Shown one piece after another: positions 1 to 12,420 of a stretch of 64,000 bases of DNA. Below the pieces are notes generated by a model. It saw only the letters and a list, made by a program, of their open reading frames with translations. It ran no database searches and was not told where the DNA came from. Location: NCBI GenBank assembly GCA_910589415.1, contig OU342632.1:12093507-12157506 (forward strand), read 5' to 3'. The number at the start of each line of letters is the position of its first letter. The stretch's first letter is position 1. Position numbers and translations under genes: made by a program. This DNA comes from Malachius bipustulatus (Eukaryota > Arthropoda > Insecta > Coleoptera > Melyridae).

Positions 1-242
1 AGGTTCATTTCATTCTAACACATTTTTTTTATTCACTGGACTTAATTTTAATTTATGGGTCCCTACCTACTGCAAAACTGTGAAGCAAACTATTTAGAAA
101 TTTTATTTCGTAGCTTAACTTTCATTCGATTTGTTATGGTTTTCAGAATAACTTAAAAATCAATCAATATTTAATTTTATTAAAATTGGGATATCCTCTG
201 GGATGTTTTAAAATTTTCATTTAATTTTCAGTTACCGTTTTA

Positions 243-586
243 CAGTCTTTCTGTTTTCGTTTTCGTCTTTTGTCAATAATTGTGTTTCCAAATTTGTCAA
301 ATGACTTTCCCGTTTATTAAACGTCAGTATGATTTTTCAATTTAAATTCCCCTTTTCTCAAATTAGATTCCCTTTATACCAAATGCTTTTCCGATGTTTA
401 AAATGTCACTGTCACTGCACGTAACTAGGAAAAGCAATTGATATAAAGTGAAACCAACTTGACATACCTAAAGGGAAAATGATTGAAAAATTAATGACTA
501 TAGTCATTGATACCTAAAAAAAGCCAAATTATTTTACATAGGTACTGGGAATAGCAATTCACAAAAGAGGAAAACCAAGAGAAACT
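243..586. repeat. Imperfect palindromic MITE, CAGTC-terminus family, copy 1
   Basis: The left end (TA at 241, then CAGTCTTTC) is mirrored by the right end near 581-586. Both arms are built from repeats of a motif like TTTTGTCAATTGCTTTTCC. The core around 340-410 is the reverse complement of 16281-16340, so this is a second, more diverged copy of the element at 16121-16437. The right terminus is eroded and no clear TA duplication remains there. No coding capacity is seen. The likely class is a non-autonomous, mariner-type inverted-repeat element, inferred from the TA-flanked sister copy. Confidence 0.6.
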
Positions 587-844
587 AAATACACTAAAAG
601 TCCAATTTAGGGTATTTTACAAACTAAAGCAAATAGGTACAATAAATTCACATTATTCATTATTTACATAGGTACATACTTTATTACATTTTTTATTGCA
701 TTATTTGTTTATTACATACATAAATGGACTTCTTACTCTTACCCTTGAAGGTGCAGATTATAAATTGCAACCAGAGAATGAGTGAATAAGAACTACATTG
801 TAATTAAATGTAATTAACTAAATACAACAGTATTAGTCCAACGA

Positions 845-2060
845 TTTTTGAAAAGGTCCCAACTGAACAGATAGGCTTTGGACCAAAACGAAGTTGTGTG
901 GACCAGGTTCTCTCCCTTAGTTCGCATATAGAAGCGGGATCCCAAATAAAACTTAAAACATCTGCGTCATTTATTGACCTGTCAGCGGCTTGTGAATCCG
1001 TCTGGAGAGAGGGCGTTGTATAGGTACAAGCTTCTCCGTGCTTTTCCATGTAAGCTAACACCCCGTCTACTAAACAATATGCTGAACGGCAGAACAATCC
1101 AAGTTATTATGCATGGGATCCGATATAAGCTCACCAAAGAAAGTCAAAAATGGCTTGAATAAAGCATCATTACTTACTTGCACCCCTCTACTCAGCCTTT
1201 ATATTACAGATACGCCAGACCTCGACAATTGGGCCCTAACGACCTCATGAAAGATATTTCTAAAAACGGAGATGATCCTGACAGCCGATCATTGAAAATT
1301 GGGAAAATATTTTCGAAAATGGAGACTTCAGCCAAACGCCAGCAAGATAGAGGTAACATGTTTCCACTTAAATAATAAGTCCGCTGATATAGGGAACTCA
1401 TGCACACTTCAATTTCAAAATACATGGACACTTTTCGCTTATTAGCTCGGGGTCCTGTTTTCTCAGCTGCCGAATACTGTGTGCCTGTATGGCTTAATGG
1501 CCTCACGCCCATAAAATGAATATTCAGCTTAACAGTGTCACAATGGTTCAAGTCCTGAGTCGCATTCAACTTCCAAATCTGCGCCGTGTGAAGCTTCTAC
1601 AAGAAAGTACAAAAAAATCTTGACCAACTCAAACCCCCAATCCACGAAGATATTGAATTTGCCAATTACAACCGCCTACGCTCCAGAAAGCCACTACCGA
1701 AACAGCAGTAACTGCCTTAAGGGAGGGTTTTGACCTAACCACCGCCTGACATCAAAAATGAACCACCAAGCATCGCAACAACCGATTACGTTGTATTACC
1801 CAAAAACACCCGGGGAACGACTTACCACGAAAGGCTTGGTCCACCTTAAACAAAATCCTAATTCATCACGGTCAGATGTGTCTACTTCTAGCATAAACGG
1901 GTCAAGACACCAAAATCAAAAGACTCCGGAATCAAAAGCCTATAATAATTTGTTTGTGACAGAAACGCAAGACTCTCTATTGCATATAGCTTTTTGTTGT
2001 GTATACCTTTTTGCTGTTTTTTGTTGTGTCGCACGCTAAATAAAATAGGTAAATAAAATG
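845..2060 (+). pseudogene. Decayed non-LTR retrotransposon reverse transcriptase
   Basis: Frame-hopping translation recovers landmarks of an insect LINE reverse transcriptase in the right order. They are GFGPKRSCVDQVLSL, FIDLSAACESVWREG (RT domain with the first catalytic Asp), YKLLRAFPCKLTPRLLNNML, then a deletion that removes the YADD region. Thumb-like and post-RT pieces follow (SAAEYCVPVWLNG near 1460-1500, NDLPRKAWSTLNKI near 1815-1860). The ending at about 2040 is AT-rich with AATAAA-like strings. Stops, frameshifts and the lost catalytic core make it non-functional. The clade (jockey-like or RTE-like) cannot be fixed by eye. A 5' truncation before 845 is likely. Confidence 0.75.
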
Positions 2061-3171
2061 GCAAAGATCGAGTCGCATATTAGTTCAAAGAATGTGCTAG
2101 AAAGGATGATAATCACATCTATGGCTGTACAGTACGCAGTACGCACAAGGACTGCTACTCATTGCTCCTTGCTGTAGTGAATGGAATACAAGATCCACAA
2201 GCCTCGTGTCTGCCTCTTCATGATTGCAGTTTTTTTTTTCATTGGATGTGTTCGAACGGATTTGTGCAACTCATTTACCTGTTGGGACATATACATCTTT
2301 ATCAAGACTACTTACATACACACATAGGGTGAATCTCAGATACTTCTGTTAGTTGTATCTGCGTGTATCTTATTTTAGGCCTTTCTTACAAACAAGGCTG
2401 CAGCAACGATTACTAAGCTGGACCAAACATGCAAGATGTTATTTTATAAATATCTCCAATTATTGTTGTCATGAGGTATGTGTCGTTGAGCTTTGTTATC
2501 ATAAATAGAATACTGCAGTCGTCGGTGTGAAATGTTGAAGCCCCATGAGATTTTCAAGGTATGCGTTGTCCTTTTCGCAAACAAAACAACATTGTACGTC
2601 CAGTTTTGTTCGTTTGCCAGGACGTTTCTTTTGATCAACATTAGTTTATTTTCTCTTAATTGCCTTTGTCAGCTTCAAATGATAAAATGAGACGCAAAGT
2701 TTGTAGCTGTTTTCCTTCTCTGGTGAGAAGTAGCTTCGATTACTGCTGTATCGTCTGCTATAGATTCTTCATTACACCTTTTTGAGAGATGATCACTAAA
2801 TATCTCTGTTTTAAATCTGGCCTGCGCTTCTCACATGATTTTGTATGACATGTACTTTTCATACTTCGACCTTGTGAGGATCAGAAAACGGCATATTTTT
2901 TTCTGCGTTTGTTTCTTTCATAAGGTAATGAGTGGAAACTCGAATTGAGAGATGTTACTGAACTTGTTTTCACTACAAATTCTTGCACATACGGTACGGT
3001 GTCCTAACTTGGCGCATGTAGGGTTTCATAGAACTCTTTACGGACAAAACTGTGCAGTGGATAGATATGTTATTTGTTACAACTCAACTGAAACTAAATT
3101 GGATCTGTCTGACCTGGTGACTAGATTTGAAAGGATAGTAGTTAAGAACATTTTGTTTTAGATATTCATTA

Positions 3172-3530
3172 TACAGGGTGTCCCAGAGGGCATGGATCAA
3201 ACGAAACCCAGTGGTAGGGGGGGGGTAATTTGGAACAAAAAAATCCCATAAAGGGTGGTCCGAATGTTTACGGTTCTCGAGTTATTCACCATTTTATGAT
3301 TTTTTTTTAAATTGCTACATTCGATAAGAAAAAAATTAAAAAAAAAATTAACTTCTTTTTTTTAAACGAACTTCTACGCTATAAATGTTTTAGAATAACG
3401 TCTTATTCTTACAGTTGTTATTTTGGAATTGTTCTTTGCATATTACAAAAGTTAGAGACCATTTTTCTTCGATTTTAGAGATTTAAAAAAAGCATCGTGA
3501 TAATTGAGTGACCATAAAAAAAAAACTAAC
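3172..3530. repeat. Truncated TACAGGGTG-terminus element
   Basis: TACAGGGTGTCCCAGAGGGC at 3172 is the terminus seen on several palindromes in this window. Low-complexity A/T-rich sequence follows and no matching inverted right end is found within 1 kb. It is therefore read as one surviving end of a TA-flanked inverted-repeat element. Confidence 0.4.
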
Positions 3531-4214
3531 GCACAGAAAACGTGAACATTATTCAGAAAAACTTCTACGTTTAATGCCCTTATTGCCTAATGTCACGTTT
3601 ATTACATTATTCCCACTCAAAATGAAAATTTTCCAAAATTAGTCTAAAAAGTTCTCAATTTTGAAAATTATCGTCCTATGGTAATATGAACAATAATGCA
3701 CACCAAATGGGTTTAAATTATGTTTATTTGCAATAACTAAGCATATTAAGTATACGGCGATGCAAAGCAACCCCATAGCATATAAAGAAAAAATATGGGT
3801 AGCTTCACAAAATTGCCTTTAAAACTATCTCGTGCCAGGCCATAACATTAAATAAATGTATACGACATACAATGTTTACATTACATGTGTACCTAAAGGA
3901 AAAATTTTAATTGCCACAGACAACAGTCAAATTTGTTTACTTCTTATTGTCGATGCGAGTGTTAATACTTCCATTCTTTATTTTCGCTGCTTTTAAGATA
4001 AGAACCGTCGACTGGAATGACCCACCTAAATATCTACTAGCGGTCCAAAAATGCCAATCTATTTTGTTTTATGGTTTTATTTCAACCTACTTCAATACCA
4101 CCTCTGATTTTTGTGATCAGCAGGTTTGTGGTTACCAATTTCCGAGCCAATTTCATTTTATATTTTCTTTAGTTATTATTTGAATAGGAAAATTACATGA
4201 ATATGTTATTCGAA

Positions 4215-4700
4215 TTAGTTTAATAATGTAGGTAGGCTATAGCCTACGGCGGCAAATTTTTGTAGGAGGCAAATTTTCGAAGATCAAAAATATCTTCGAG
4301 TGCTGGGAAATTGCGTGACCTTGGATATTGAAAAAAAATTTGCCTGTGGCGCTTTATCGAGAGGGGAAAACCGTTTTCGAAATCCCGCTTCGCCATTGAA
4401 TTCAAATTCTTTTTGAAGCCCACAAGAACACGGCCTGATTTACCTACAGGCAAATAAGGCTAGAGCCTGTAGAGCGCAAGGCCTGAGGGGGCGCTGAACT
4501 TGCCTTTGCAAGCAGCTAAACTTATTTACAGAATAAAAATTCTGGCATTTTTGCGATCTTTTCAACACTTTTTTAGCAAATAATTATAAAAATTTCACGG
4601 GGGAGGACCCCCGGACCCTAGGCGACGGGGGTTAATTAATACCATAGGCGGCGATTTGATTCAGCCAATAGGCGGCACATTTGTAAATCCGCCTCTGCTG
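4215..4700. repeat. Repeat debris with recurring GGCGGCAAATTT-like motifs
   Basis: Variants of the motif occur at about 4249 (GGCGGCAAATTT), 4266 (GGAGGCAAATTT), 4648 (GGCGGCGATTTG) and 4671 (GGCGGCACATTT), with a C/G-rich patch at 4600-4630. A 69-codon minus-strand open frame (4244-4453) shows no recognisable domain. The pattern suggests a decayed DNA transposon, but the family is unknown to me. Confidence 0.35.
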
Positions 4701-4852
4701 AGACTAACTGCAAAACGGGTAGTATCTATTATAATATGTATGTATAACATCATCTATTGATGTGTGGAATAGATATCTAGGGTCCTTTCGCATATCGGCA
4801 ACATCGAACCAATTGAAAATTTCACATTAACACGTATACATCCACATTAAAA

Positions 4853-6508
4853 TAAACTGCTCAACAAATGAAACGTTACATGACCAAATTTGCCCTAACT
4901 TTGGCACTGATAAAATTTGAATTGTTTCGAGCAATTCAATTTTTGTTTCGAGGGTTCACTAGTTCAATCCCTTGTTTATCAGTCCGTATGTTTGCAAGAA
5001 CTTGGTACTTCGCACAAAGTTTATATAGGGTGGTAAATAAAACTGTTCAAAATCTCAGAAAGTTCAGCTTGCTCCCATTTGATCAAAGATTTTTCTTTTT
5101 AAATTTCAACACAAAGATCATGAAGATGGACCTCATATCTCGAAACGGTTTTCGAATTTTCCGATTATTTCTTTTATTTACAGGGTGATCTCAAAAAAAC
5201 TACTTTTTGGTGTGGCAATGATAACTTTGTTACCCGTGACTCGATTTTCAAAATGTAGGGCTCATTTTAAAGCTAAAACTTCAAGCAAGAACACACAAGA
5301 TTGATAATCGACTAAGGACAAAAATTGAAAATACAGGGTTGTATTAAAACTAACCCAAATCTGAATGGCTTCCGAAATCTGGTATTAAGGAAAATTTTAA
5401 ATAAAGTCAAGTTGCTTTCAAACAAACCATTCATTCTGAATACTTCAAGATGTTCTTCGCTTGCATGAGTTAAGAATTGTTGACATAAGAACAAAATTAC
5501 AACTTCGTGTTTTCGAAGTGAAAATCGTCATTTTTCAAGTTCAAGGCCCTGTACATTGAAAACGGTTCAAGATAGAGAAAAACGGCTTACATGTCCCTAT
5601 TTTAACTTTTCATGTACTATCCCATGATGTAGATAAAATGTTTATACAGGATGATAAAAAATTTGAAAAATTCTGAGATTTCTCCACGCGTCGCCAAATA
5701 AAAAAAATCAAAGAAAGCACAAATGTTTCTATACCATAGAATAGTACATGAAAAAGTAAAATATGGACATGTAAGCCGTTTTTCTCTATCTTCAGCCGTT
5801 TTCGTTGTACAGGGCCTTGAACTTGAAAAATGACGATTTTCACTTCGAAAACACGAAGTTGTAATTTTGTTCTTATGTCAACAATTCTTAACTCATGCAA
5901 GCGAAAAACATCTTGAAGTATTCAGAATGAATGGTTTGTTTGAAAGCAACTTGACTTTATTTAAAATTTTCCTTAATACCAGATTTCGGAAGCCATTCAA
6001 GTTTGGGTTAGTTTTAATACAACCCTGTATTTTCAATTTTTGTCTTTAGGCGATTATCAATCTTGCGTGTTCTTGCTTGAAGCTTTAGCTTTAAAATGAG
6101 CCCTACATTTTGAAAATCGAGTCACGGGTAACAAAGTTATCATTGCCACACCAAAAAGTAGTTATTTTGAGATCACCCTGTAAATAAAAGAAATAATCGG
6201 AAAATTCGAAAACCGTTTCGAGATATGAGGTCCATCTTCATGATCTTTGTGTTGAAATTTAAAAAGAAAAATTTTTGATCAAATGGGAGCAAGCTGAACT
6301 TTCTGAGATTTTGAACTGTTTTATTTACCACCCTATATAAACTTTGTGTGAAGTACCAAGTTCTTGCAAACATACGGACTGATAAACAAGGGATTGAATT
6401 ACTGAACCCTCGAAACAAAAATTGAATTGCTCGAAACAGTCCAAATTTTATCAGTACCAAAGTTAGGGCAAATTTGATCGTGTAACGTTTCATTTGTTGA
6501 GCAGTTTA
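4853..6508. mobile_element. 1.65 kb palindromic element with three nested termini
   Basis: The left arm, starting TAAACTGCTCAACAAATGAA, is repeated inverted at the right end, giving a near-perfect palindrome centred at 5680.5. Two further inverted boundaries share exactly that centre: TACAGGGTGATCTC at 5179 against its complement ending at 6182, and TACAGGGTTGTATT at 5332 against 6029. The unpaired loop is roughly 5615-5750. The two 106-codon open frames (4868-5188 plus, 6173-6493 minus) are mirror images of one arm, not a protein family I recognise. Outer flanks are TA on both sides, as expected of mariner-type insertion. The core (about 5515-5845) recurs at 24.8, 40.0 and 43.9 kb inside different arms. 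Confidence 0.8.
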
Positions 6509-6539
6509 GTTGGTATTTTCTAGCAAACTATTCAATATA

Positions 6540-8490
6540 CATAGAAGTAAACAGTTCGGACTTATTAGAAATAATTTAAGAAGTCCTTATCGTTTTAAAT
6601 TGCCAGAAGCCAAAAAAACTTATAGTGACGTAACTATTTACTCTAATAAGAATGTGTCAAGAACTTGTGGAAGAACTGCGGAATTTCATAAAAATGCAGG
6701 ACTCTTTCAAAAACACTTGTCGGAGCTGGTCGGTGAGTCTCAATGTAGCAGCCTTGAAGTGTGCGCATACAACAGTTAAACAAAATTCAGAAACTGCAGC
6801 AGCTGATGATTTTAAAGACTATTTTGTTTCTATGTCCAAACAACTTACATAGGTTTTATCTGAAGATTGTGATTCTTCTACTGATGTTGCTATTTGCCTT
6901 AATAGTGGGTTTTCCCTCAGAAAGGTATTCCCTGATGAAGTAGAGGGTGTGATACGCTCACGTAAGACAAGCAAATCTACTGATATTTATGGATTTTTAT
7001 CTTATCTAGTTCAAAGGAATTACCTATAATTATCTTATCGCTCCTTTGACTGAGCTTGTGAATGCTTGTATCGAGGGTGGCATTTTCCCAGACTGCTGTA
7101 AGGTATCGAAAGTTAAGAATAATAAGAAGGGAAGTTAAGAAGTCGTTTATATCTACAGACCATTTTCCTTAATATCTGTTGCTAAAAAAAAAATTGAGAA
7201 ACTACTGAGTAACCAATTGATTATTTTGAACCTATTTTTTTAGTCAGTATGTTTTTGTACAATGTGTATAAAAAAAATATAAAGTTAGTATAATTTTGGA
7301 GTCAGTATGGCTTTCGTAAGAACCGCTGTACTAATGATGCTCTGGTTAATTTGGTATTATAGATTGTTTCAAATCTGGTCTGTTTTCCTCTCCTTTGTTC
7401 TGTGATTTTCAAGAGCTTTTGTTTTGTATCCTCATGGTATAGGCTTTTGGATAAGCTTCATTGATCACCGTGAATTTGATGATAATAGCGTGAGTTTGGT
7501 ATGATCTTATTTGAATGATCGTTGCCAATACGTGTTTTAGAACAGAAGGAGGTCAGATAAAAGATCTTGCAATATTGGTATTCCCCAGGGATCGGTTTTG
7601 GGACCGTTATTGTTCCTTAATTGTCTATATAAATGACTTGCCTTCCAAACTCGGCGACTTCCATACACTAATGTTTGCTGATGATAATAATGTTGAACAG
7701 GATACTTTCTCTGATGCTTCGGATCTGTGCGATAGGGCCGATGCAAGGGCTATTGAGTGGCTTGGTAAGAATGGATTGGTCATGAATAGTGATAAGACTG
7801 TTAAAGTTCTTTTTACCCGCCGCAATCAGATTGAGGGTGAGTATAAGACTTAGCTGTGTTGGTATCCATATTAATGGAAGTCTGAGATGGCATCTTCATC
7901 TAAAATGCTTGTAAGCTAGACTTTCAAAAACACTTTACCTGTTTCGGAGCTTGTCGGTGTGTCTCATTGTTCCAGCCTTGAAGTCTTTCGAGTCTCTTCT
8001 AAATTACGGAGTACTGGCACAGAAAACCAAAACAATACTGGTGTGGGGAAATTGCACAGGAAGCTGCACTATTTTTAGGCTGCAGAGGAAGGTGATCAGA
8101 CTTATCGCTGATTTAAAACCTAGATAGGAATGTAGGTAGGTTTTCATGGATTTTCCTGTTCTAGCATTTCCTTCTCTGTATCTTTCGTGCATTAGTCTTT
8201 GCTTATAAAAGTAAGTCAAATCTTGTTAGAAACTTGGATGTTCATGATTACTAGACTAGGGGTTGATTTATGTTCCTGCATGATCTTTATCATCTGTATG
8301 CATCGCACAGGAGTCTACGGTGGGTTACCTTGAAACTTTTTAATAAGTTACCTACTGGAGCTTATTCAAAACTAAAATCTTAATGCTTTTAAGATTTCTA
8401 TCAACGAGTTTCTTGTGCGTAAGGCTTTTTACTCTATTCAGGTGTTTCTGAAAAGTAACATTGATCGAGATAGTTTGTTTGTCTGATAAC
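6540..8490 (+). pseudogene. Decayed jockey-like LINE ORF2 (reverse transcriptase to C-terminus)
   Basis: Ordered RT landmarks are spread over three frames. A pre-RT region runs to about 6850 (DFKDYFVSMSKQL), followed by finger motifs (KTSKSTDIYGF, near 6970). QYGFRKNRCTNDAL (near 7305-7345) is followed by NIGIPQGSVLGPLLF (7573-7620), then FADD (7673-7684) with LVMNSDKTVKVLFTRR just after. The thumb/C-terminal part contains VGIHINGSLRWHLH (7860-7900), ILVWGNCTGSCTIFRLQRKV (8034-8093) and ASHRSLRWVTLKLFNKLPTG near 8300-8360. Multiple stops and frameshifts leave no functional protein, although the FADD catalytic motif itself survives. The order and wording of motifs fit insect jockey/CR1-type elements. 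The palindrome at 4853-6508 abuts its 5' side. Confidence 0.85.
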
Positions 8491-8699
8491 ACAGTGTTGC
8501 ACCCTCTATTCTCCATCTCCACTAGTCTTCATAATAGAGTTTTTCCAATTCAGCGTTGCAAACTAGATGTCGAATGGCTGCTGAACGTCGCCTATCGACT
8601 TTATTTAAATTAGGTCAGAGAGCAGACATTCTCGGAACGTCAAGGAGCTTTCCAGATGTTACTGGTTAACAAGGATAAACATCTTTTAGTGATAGCTTT

Positions 8700-11600
8700 A
8701 GCTTCTCTCAAATGTTTAAAAATAATCCATCATAACCGTAGATTTCTATTCTATCGCGGGCGGGAATTATATTGATAACATACATTATTTAGGTAGGCAT
8801 TGAAAAATTGCATGTCTGAGATTGAATCTGTAAAACTGTAAGGAATCAGAATACCTACCTATTTCATTTTCCTAATGGTATGATGAAGAGAGAGACATCG
8901 ATGTTTCAATAGTTATATCCATCTCATCAGTCTGTCACATCACCACCACTAGAGGAGTGTGCCGATCAGAAAGAAAATCAAAGCTATAAGCAAATATATG
9001 ATTTGTCGGAAACATATTGACTTGCAAGGCAAATGCCATCTATTTGATAACTGAAAATTATACAACTTTCAATATGTCAATCAGAGATTCTCTCAGAGAA
9101 ATCTGCAATTTTTCACTACCATCTCTGACAGTTCATTGAAAAAGCAATTACCTTGCGAATCTCAGTAAACAAATCTTCACCATACCATTATAGGGCAAAT
9201 GTGTCGTTCAGAAAGCGTTTTTCAACAATCGGATTGCTGTAATTGATATAATAATTTATTATTGTATCAATTTGTTTCATATTTCATTTTGCAGTTTTAC
9301 AGATTCAATCACAGACTTTAAATTTTTTTCCTATGTACGCCTACTTCCTCACACACGTTAATTCCTTGAGTTTCTCGTAACAATGTTATGATTGTTTTAT
9401 AAACATATTCATTGAAATAAAGGCCACTTTCGTTCCTGTTATTTTATACATATACTTACACAAAATAATATTTTTAACAACACTTACTTTTAAGGTCTTA
9501 AAATTCTTAAAATTTTTAGAATCACAGACATCGTTCTGTTTCCTTGAGGATTTAAAGTTGTAAAAAAGTTCTCAGCTCCGGTGCCAGCACTGCCAGCACA
9601 GTATTATCTAACTTTCAAGTAGTTAGCCCAAGATCGATAACCCTACCCTGACGACAGTTCCCTTGAATTCCAATCAAATTCACAGGCGAAGGGTTTTGTC
9701 ACCTGAACAATGCCAGGATTCTGAACAATTACTGCGCGAACTGGTTGGCTAATCTACAGGTTAGTAAACTTGTATAGACGTCCTGATAAACAACTTCCCC
9801 AATCGCCTTTGTTCAACCCAAATGCAAAATCACCTTTGCTATTATGGTACTTCTGTTACAATTCACCTGAAACCACGGATTTAATAGTTATAGCTGATAT
9901 TAGTGAGAAATTCTCTAGTTAATTGTATTGTTGCTAGAGATTGAATTAGTTAAGGCTTTATTCGTTTGTAGCATGTTTCCTGAAATTAAATCTTTTTACA
10001 GCTACTGAATTTCTCTCACATCAATGTGGTTGAAAGGTAGGAATTAAATTTATTGTTTATTCTCTGACGTAAGTATTATGTTAACCAGTAAGTATAATAG
10101 AACAGGAGCTTCGATACGCAGCGTAATGCGATACCGTGTCATATTCAAGAAAAGAGAATGTAAAAGTTTCCTAGGATTTCTAGGAAACAAAATAAAGAAA
10201 CACTTCCGCTTCAGAAATATGCAATAACACTTCCAAACTCTATAATAATCCTAAATTTTATCATTAAATCATAGGCCGATAAACAAATCATTAAAATCGT
10301 CGCTAAAGATCGTTGTTGGGGTAAATAAATCAGGATAATACTCTTTTGCTGGAACAAAGTATTATTTTAGTATGATTAAAATATGATCAAAACATTGCAC
10401 TCGTCATACTGATTTCGTACTAAATTTATTAATAAATGTCATAAAAGTACTTTATACACAATCAATAATCATGAGGACTAAAACATAAAATAATGTTCAC
10501 TCTGTCAACGTTGAGAACATCACATCAGTAGTGTTGTCTTATATCGTTATCCTAATTCTACAGTCCATAAATTAATTATCGATTTCAATAAAAATGATCT
10601 ATAGATCGTCTCAAAATTATTCCTTTGATTCCTTTATAATTTTTTCGCACTATTACATATTGATTCAAGTATGTTTGAGTGTTTGGTAAAAGTGGACGTG
10701 TATCTCAACAAAATTGTCTTCAAAATTAGAGAATTGTTAAGCTAAGTTCACAAAAAATGTAGGTACCTATCCAAGCATTCAAAATTGCAGTGATTACCAT
10801 TGAATTGATCTGATATTAAGACCCGGACAATTATCGCGTATGCATGATTACAGAAAGTTAAAATTGTGAAGAAAAGGTAACTTGTCACTTGTCAGAGCAG
10901 AAAATCCCGTTCAAAATATAAAAAAATTATTGCTTACCGACTAGGTCTTGCGGTAATCTTCGCATGATCTGTTATGCTTTAAATTTACCAAGTAGGTACG
11001 CTTATGGAAAATCAAAACTTACATTAAGATGAAGCCCTGATTTCACCTAAATATCGGGTGTTTATTTAGTAACATTTATTCAGTGGGTGTGGAAATTGTG
11101 GCTGATGTCGGAGCTTAATTTCGGTACATCGAATAGCTATACGAGATATTCAAGTATTCACTATTCAAGAATAGTAGTCACGGATACTTTCTGTAACTGT
11201 TATTCTTTTATGGGTTATATCAAAATAACTGATATTTTACTTCGAGTTGCTAATCTGAAATCATCGGCATTTTAACAATTAATCTAAATCTCTGGCTAGA
11301 TATGCCGGAGATAGACTAAAACAGTGTTTCTCGCACACAGATATCTTCAGAAACGATTTGATCTCTCGCGGCTCAATGACTGGGTTAGCTCATTCCTATA
11401 GTTTCTGATCATTGTAAACAACGTGACGGTCATGACGTTACTGACGTTTAACAACTGTCGTTTTAAAATGTCGTTCAATTTTTATCGAATGATATTTTAT
11501 TAGATGAAGAAAATAATGATCAAAGTTTGTTAATTTCTTTCTTTTTTTGTTCGAATTAATAATATTGAATTTCAAAATCATAAAATGGCGTTTACGTCTT

Positions 11601-11930
11601 AGCAAAAAACTTTTATAGTTAAGAGTTTTTTTCGTAATTACCTGTCTCCAAATATTGTGGCATGGTGTCCCCCTTCCCAAGAATTAAACAAATTAAATGA
11701 TATATCGGCAAATCTTCGAACAATGGAGAAAATATCGGGAAGTCAGTTAACTGGCAGGCCAAAAAGTATCATGAAGACAAAGCAAAGCACATTTCAGATC
11801 GCTCGAAATCTAATGGAAATTATCCATAGTTTGTTTCTGTTTGTCAACAAACTGAGTGAATTGCTATTTATTGTTGAACTTTCTTACAAGCTACTTAGGA
11901 AAGGTGATTAGTTTCTCCCTCATATCGAGT
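8700..11930. other. AT-rich interval without a recognisable gene
   Basis: Nothing coding or transposon-derived could be supported. A short near-palindrome of A/T sequence lies at 9241-9272 (AATTGATATAATAA and its complement). Open frames such as 11087-11275, 11438-11680 and 11657-11911 show no domain, are close to background length and overlap one another on opposite strands. Confidence 0.5.
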
Positions 11931-12420
11931 GATAAAGTATAGTGAAAGTATCACTACTCCGAGGCATTCCCAAATTCACAAAGTACGAAGCCGTTTTCAG
12001 CAATGTTTTTTTTTTTTAGATGTAGCATGGTTTCAGATATGGTTTAGGTCGGTTCCCAGAACTACAGAACAATATTATGTTCTGTGAAAAACTTTTGAAG
12101 CACCCGGTTTAGTGAAGGAGCCTTGTGGCGGTTGACTTATCAGTCGTAATACACCCATAACGTGACTATCCAGATCCTGAAAGCTTAAGTGCAATTTTTT
12201 GTGCATTTACATTGAGGACTAGCTATTTGTGGGACTGATTAACGAAGACAAATGATGGAAAGGAGGAGCTCTTCGAGATAAACGACGTATGAACCTAACC
12301 TCACAAAATCCAGAGCTTGTAAAAAGTGGATTAAGTTGAGACAAACCTCTTTGCTGTTTTGTTGTCAGAGCCTACCCCAAACGGATTCCTTTCCGAACAC
12401 TCTTTAGGTATGTTAGCCAG
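11930..12420. repeat. Dispersed repeat, copy 1 of 2
   Basis: This segment aligns in the same orientation with 27105-27670. Shared blocks include AGTGAAAGTATC...CACTCCGAGG, GGAGCCTTGT, CAGTCGTAATACACCC/CAGGCGTAATACACCC, CAGATCCTG(A/C)AAGCTT, and GACAAACCTCTTTGCTGT followed by TTTCCGAACA. The copies are diverged and gapped. There is no obvious coding frame or terminal inverted repeat. The identity is unknown; an old transposon or segmental duplication are both possible. Confidence 0.6.

Noticed and set aside
4868..5188. 106-codon open frame with an identical partner at 6173-6493
   Set aside because: The two are mirror images of a palindrome arm; no start context, domain or codon pattern suggests a protein.
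7537..7825. Minus-strand open frames over the FADD region
   Set aside because: They are antisense shadows of the LINE reverse transcriptase on the plus strand.
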